A DNA stretch of 8,833 bases, taken from an uncultured Acetatifactor sp. GTDB lineage: Bacteria; Bacillota; Clostridia; Lachnospirales; Lachnospiraceae. Both the position numbers and the translations under genes were made by a program. The DNA lies in the NCBI GenBank assembly GCA_910587555.1, contig CAJULV010000044.1, positions 24,394-33,226 of the forward strand, given 5' to 3'. Below are positions 6,534-8,833 of the stretch, in pieces; within the stretch, counting starts at the first letter, position 1, and each line of letters starts with the position of its first letter. The notes beneath the pieces were generated by a model. It saw only the letters and a program-made list of their open reading frames with translations. It searched no databases and was not told the DNA's origin.

Positions 6534-6549
6534 CGAGTTGCACAAGCTT

Positions 6550-6984
6550 CTACAGATACTTTTTCAGGCTTTCAATATTTTTCTCCTCAAATCCGATCAG
6601 CTGCCTGGCCAGCGCAACCGAACCTCCCCCGGCCCTTTCGTTATGCTTCAGGGCTTTCTCCAGCCCTATGATGCCGTTGTTATTCTCCCTTATCATCAGT
6701 TCCGCAATATGCCCCAGGCTGGTATCCAGCAATGTATTATAATGAATCCCTGCCTTCAGAAGCGCATCCGACAGGGCGGTGCTCTGATAACGTTCCGCCT
6801 TTGCCTCCACCAGCTGCCTGGATGCTTCATTGTAGATTTCCGCATATTTCAGGGACTGCCTGGAAATCTGCAGGGCAAAGTCATCGTCATATACCTTTCC
6901 CGAAATGGTGTCTATTGCCTTCATGGCGTTTTCTGTATTTTTTTGAATCTCTCTGTATACGGCTGCTTCCTGTGATTTCATCAT
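6550..6984 (-). CDS. Hypothetical all-helical protein, 144 residues
   Basis: I do not recognise a named family. The protein begins MMKSQEAAVYREIQ and is predicted all alpha: about four amphipathic helices with heptad-like spacing, rich in Ala, Glu, Lys and Leu, with no signal peptide, membrane segment or cysteine. This suggests a cytosolic four-helix bundle. A notable stretch is LDTSLGHIAELMI followed by ENNNGIIGLEKALKHN, and the C terminus is FEEKNIESLKKYL. Similar small proteins seem familiar from Clostridia, but I cannot name one with certainty. The frame stays open upstream to an ATG at 7086, but that stretch lies inside a strong terminator hairpin (7049-7096) and gives an atypical Arg/Lys/Asn-rich translation. 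I therefore chose 6984, preceded by a weak GGAA. No clear promoter is visible between the terminator and the start. Confidence 0.75.
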   Translation of the reverse strand: MMKSQEAAVYREIQKNTENAMKAIDTISGKVYDDDFALQISRQSLKYAEIYNEASRQLVEAKAERYQSTALSDALLKAGIHYNTLLDTSLGHIAELMIRENNNGIIGLEKALKHNERAGGGSVALARQLIGFEEKNIESLKKYL

Positions 6985-7048
6985 ATTGATTCCGGTTCCA
7001 TTTCCTGACTGTTTTTTATTTCGATTCCGTCCCTTTTCCTTCATTAGC

Positions 7049-7096
7049 AAAAAGAAACCTTCCATGGAGAAGCAATCTCTCTCCATAAAAGGTTTC
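7049..7096 (-). terminator. Rho-independent terminator of the SH3-domain protein gene
   Basis: The arms 7055-7070 and 7080-7095 pair at 14 of 16 positions, extended by a further G-C pair (7054 with 7096), around a nine-base loop. On the minus strand the stem is followed by a run of five T (7053-7049). It lies about 75 bases beyond the stop at 7170 and before the helical protein gene, separating the two transcripts. Confidence 0.85.
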
Positions 7097-7169
7097 CCGT
7101 CTTTTCCTGTTTTATTCCTGAAATCCGCAGATTACTTTTTCGGTGACACCCATCTGCCATCTGCAGCCC

Positions 7170-8540
7170 TTACTGCTGTGTGACATAATCCGCCTTTACA
7201 TATCCCACTTTGCCGTCATAGATGACTTTGCACCAACCGTTTTCATTGCCCAGCAGCTCCAGGGAATCCCCTCCTACCATCAGGCCAAGCTGTTCTGCGT
7301 CCTCAGAAGCGGCGGCACGGATTTTAACATTCTCATTTGCAGTCACCGTCCCAACCACCTGCTGGCCGTCCGCACTTTCTTCCATATGAAGGTACTCCGA
7401 CTTGATGTAGCCGTCGCCGCCTTCGAATACAATCTTGCTCCATCCGTTGAGGCGAACTTCCTGCACCTGCACTTTCTCGCCTCCGGCTACCTTGCCGAGT
7501 TTATCGGCCTGCTCGCTGTCGGAACTCCTGACGTTAACTGTGGTGGTGGCGGTGGCATAACGGGGTCCCATCTCTGCGGGCGCTTCCGGCTGTGCCTGGC
7601 CTTCTACGCCTTCCCCATTCTCTGCCGGGACATCGCCGCCCTGAGACTCACCTTCCGCAGGCTGTCCTTCTCCCTGGGTGCCCTCCCCGGGCTGTCCTTC
7701 TCCCTGGGAATCCGCAGGCTGCTCTCCCTCCCCGGGCTGTCCTTCGCCCTGAGGTTCTCCCCCTTCAGGCTGCGCTTCCGGATTCTGCTCCGCCAGCCTG
7801 ACGCCGATCGCTGCATTCACCTGCTTGCCCAACTCTCCCATATACGTCAGAAGCTCCTGATGCTCCATTGCCAGCTCATTATATTCCACCGACACGCGGT
7901 TATTAAACTCTACCACATCATCCTGTCCGGAGATGGATCTGATATATTCCTTTTCCTCCTCCGTAAAATTCGCCTCATTCTTAATGTAAAGTCCGCCCTG
8001 TCCGTTATCGCACACATAAAATGTCTGCCAGCCGGGAACCTCCTGCTCCTCGTGGTTCAGGAAGCAAAGCCTGTAATATACGTAAACAACCGTGGTTTCC
8101 TCCGTCAGGCCGGGCTTGGTATAGATCTCCAGCGCCGGAATGGAACTCAGATACTTCGCCGTCTCTTCATAGCGCAACAGGTCATTCTCCGAAATCTCGT
8201 CATAGATAGAAGTCATCACGGCACTGTCCCCTGCCGCCATCGCATTGTAATACTGTAATATCAGTGTCCGTATGTCCTCGTCCTCGTTGACAGCCAACGG
8301 CGCTTCCTCGGGAGCAGGCGGTTCCGGTTCCGGCGTGGCTTCAGCCTGGACAACCGGCTCGTTCTCCCCCTCGGCACTCTCTTCCACAGACTCCGGGCTT
8401 TCCCCGCTGTCTTTCTGATTACCGGCATTCAATGCAAAAGACACTGTCAGCGCCACCGCTGCAATCAAAACAACAGGAAACAGAAACTTGGAATTTTTTA
8501 CAATATAATCACGAATCGATGTCAATTTATCTCTCTGCAT
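7170..8540 (-). CDS. Membrane-anchored extracytoplasmic protein with two bacterial SH3 domains
   Basis: The 456 residues start with a basic cytosolic tail (1-18) and one transmembrane helix (about 19-38, FLFPVVLIAAVALTVSFAL) with no lipobox or clear cleavage site, so the rest should lie outside the membrane. An acidic Glu/Pro linker (42-88) leads to a compact domain (about 89-210) that could be NTF2-like, with Cys159 and Cys177 able to form a disulfide; this fold call is weak. A helical stretch (about 210-252) is followed by a Gly/Glu/Gln/Pro-rich repeat linker (258-325). Two SH3b domains (about 330-386 and 395-456) carry the motifs VNVRSS...GWSKI...GYIKSEYL and VKIRAA...GWCKV...GYVKADYV. Such domains usually bind cell wall or peptides; no hydrolase domain is present. 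GGAAGG seven bases upstream supports the start. It ends in a strong terminator. Confidence 0.9.
   Translation of the reverse strand: MQRDKLTSIRDYIVKNSKFLFPVVLIAAVALTVSFALNAGNQKDSGESPESVEESAEGENEPVVQAEATPEPEPPAPEEAPLAVNEDEDIRTLILQYYNAMAAGDSAVMTSIYDEISENDLLRYEETAKYLSSIPALEIYTKPGLTEETTVVYVYYRLCFLNHEEQEVPGWQTFYVCDNGQGGLYIKNEANFTEEEKEYIRSISGQDDVVEFNNRVSVEYNELAMEHQELLTYMGELGKQVNAAIGVRLAEQNPEAQPEGGEPQGEGQPGEGEQPADSQGEGQPGEGTQGEGQPAEGESQGGDVPAENGEGVEGQAQPEAPAEMGPRYATATTTVNVRSSDSEQADKLGKVAGGEKVQVQEVRLNGWSKIVFEGGDGYIKSEYLHMEESADGQQVVGTVTANENVKIRAAASEDAEQLGLMVGGDSLELLGNENGWCKVIYDGKVGYVKADYVTQQ
7566..7769 (-). repeat. Degenerate Gly/Glu/Pro-rich repeat tract in the SH3-domain protein
   Basis: The coding strand repeats variants of GEGQPGEG and SQGEGQPAEG over about 68 residues. 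At DNA level the plus strand shows diverged copies of GGGCTGTCCTTCTCCCTGGG near 7660-7765. It forms a flexible acidic linker between the helical region and the SH3 pair. Units differ in length and sequence, unlike the near-identical units in ligA. Confidence 0.8.
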
Positions 8541-8703
8541 ACTTGCACCTTCCTTTTCAATGTGGCTTCATGACCGCCCGTAATCCGGGTAATGTGACAC
8601 AGCTTCCGGTCTCTCAATCACTCAGACATATCCTCGGCAGAATCCAATGCGATATCCCGCAGCGGATGACAGGGACGAATATCAAACAAGCTTTAGTAAG
8701 CGA

Positions 8704-8723
8704 AAGAGCCGCATGCGGCTCTT
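8704..8723 (-). terminator. Perfect palindrome downstream of the tRNA, possible terminator
   Basis: AAGAGCCGC (8704-8712) and GCGGCTCTT (8715-8723) form a 9-bp stem with only AT between the arms, so the whole 20 bases are a perfect palindrome. It lies 36 bases past the tRNA 3' end. On the minus strand it is followed by TTCGCTT, a poor U-tract, so termination may be weak and the SH3 gene could receive read-through. Confidence 0.55.
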
Positions 8724-8759
8724 CGTACAAGGACATTATTAAAGCCAGAGTGATGTAAA

Positions 8760-8831
8760 TGCATCCGACAGGAATCGAACCTGCATTAAAGGCGTCGGAG
8801 GCCTTCGTTCTATCCATTAGACTACGGATGC
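8760..8831 (-). tRNA. tRNA-Arg with CCG anticodon
   Basis: The 72-base minus-strand transcript folds into a cloverleaf. The acceptor stem is GCATCCG/CGGATGC with discriminator A. The anticodon stem AAGGC/GCCTT encloses loop CTCCGAC (anticodon CCG, reading CGG). The T arm is GCAGG-TTCGATT-CCTGT. The D arm (GTCT...GAAC) has one C-A mismatch and one G-U pair, which makes it weak. The CCA end is not encoded: TTT follows the discriminator base. The promoter would lie beyond the right edge. Confidence 0.95.
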
Positions 8832-8833
8832 AA

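Noticed and set aside
7143..8258. Long plus-strand open frame opposite the SH3-domain gene
   Set aside because: Antisense shadow; the minus strand has a good ribosome binding site, a membrane helix and SH3b motifs.

Overview
The window looks like a chromosomal stretch from an anaerobic Clostridia-type Firmicute, most likely Lachnospiraceae. This is inferred from remembered protein resemblances: a KLDG-type LigA, a glutamate dehydrogenase close to the Clostridium symbiosum enzyme, a viroplasmin-type RNase H and a TlpD-like cytoplasmic chemoreceptor. Strong GGAGG-type ribosome binding sites and Rho-independent terminators agree. Apart from the chemoreceptor, every gene is on the minus strand.

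Layout. Positions 1-2925 hold a minus-strand run read rnhA (RNase HI with an N-terminal hybrid-binding domain), then rluF-like (rRNA pseudouridine synthase), then ligA (NAD-dependent DNA ligase, cut by the left edge). The short gaps and the absence of a terminator between them suggest one nucleic-acid-maintenance operon. A 378-base divergent intergenic region (2926-3303) separates this from the only plus-strand gene, a soluble methyl-accepting chemotaxis protein with a complete C-terminal zinc-binding CZB domain (3304-4665). The next 306 bases contain nested palindromes and a bidirectional terminator shared with the convergent gdhA (4972-6315). gdhA has a near-consensus sigma-A promoter and a perfect 10-bp hairpin in its leader. 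Upstream follow a 144-residue all-helical protein of unknown function (6550-6984), a strong terminator (7049-7096), a membrane-anchored extracytoplasmic protein with two bacterial SH3 domains (7170-8540), and a tRNA-Arg(CCG) at the right edge (8760-8831).

How the genes relate. RNase HI and LigA both act on RNA-containing replication and repair intermediates, and RluF modifies rRNA. GdhA assimilates or releases ammonium, and the chemoreceptor would feed a CheA/CheW pathway encoded elsewhere. I see no defence, mobile or biosynthetic system here. The most unusual point is an in-frame 33-bp near-perfect tandem repeat inside ligA, between the OB fold and the expected zinc finger. A compositionally similar Gly/Glu/Pro-rich repeat tract occurs in the SH3-domain protein. 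The palindromic element at 4761-4870 and the structured leaders of gdhA and the chemoreceptor gene also merit attention.
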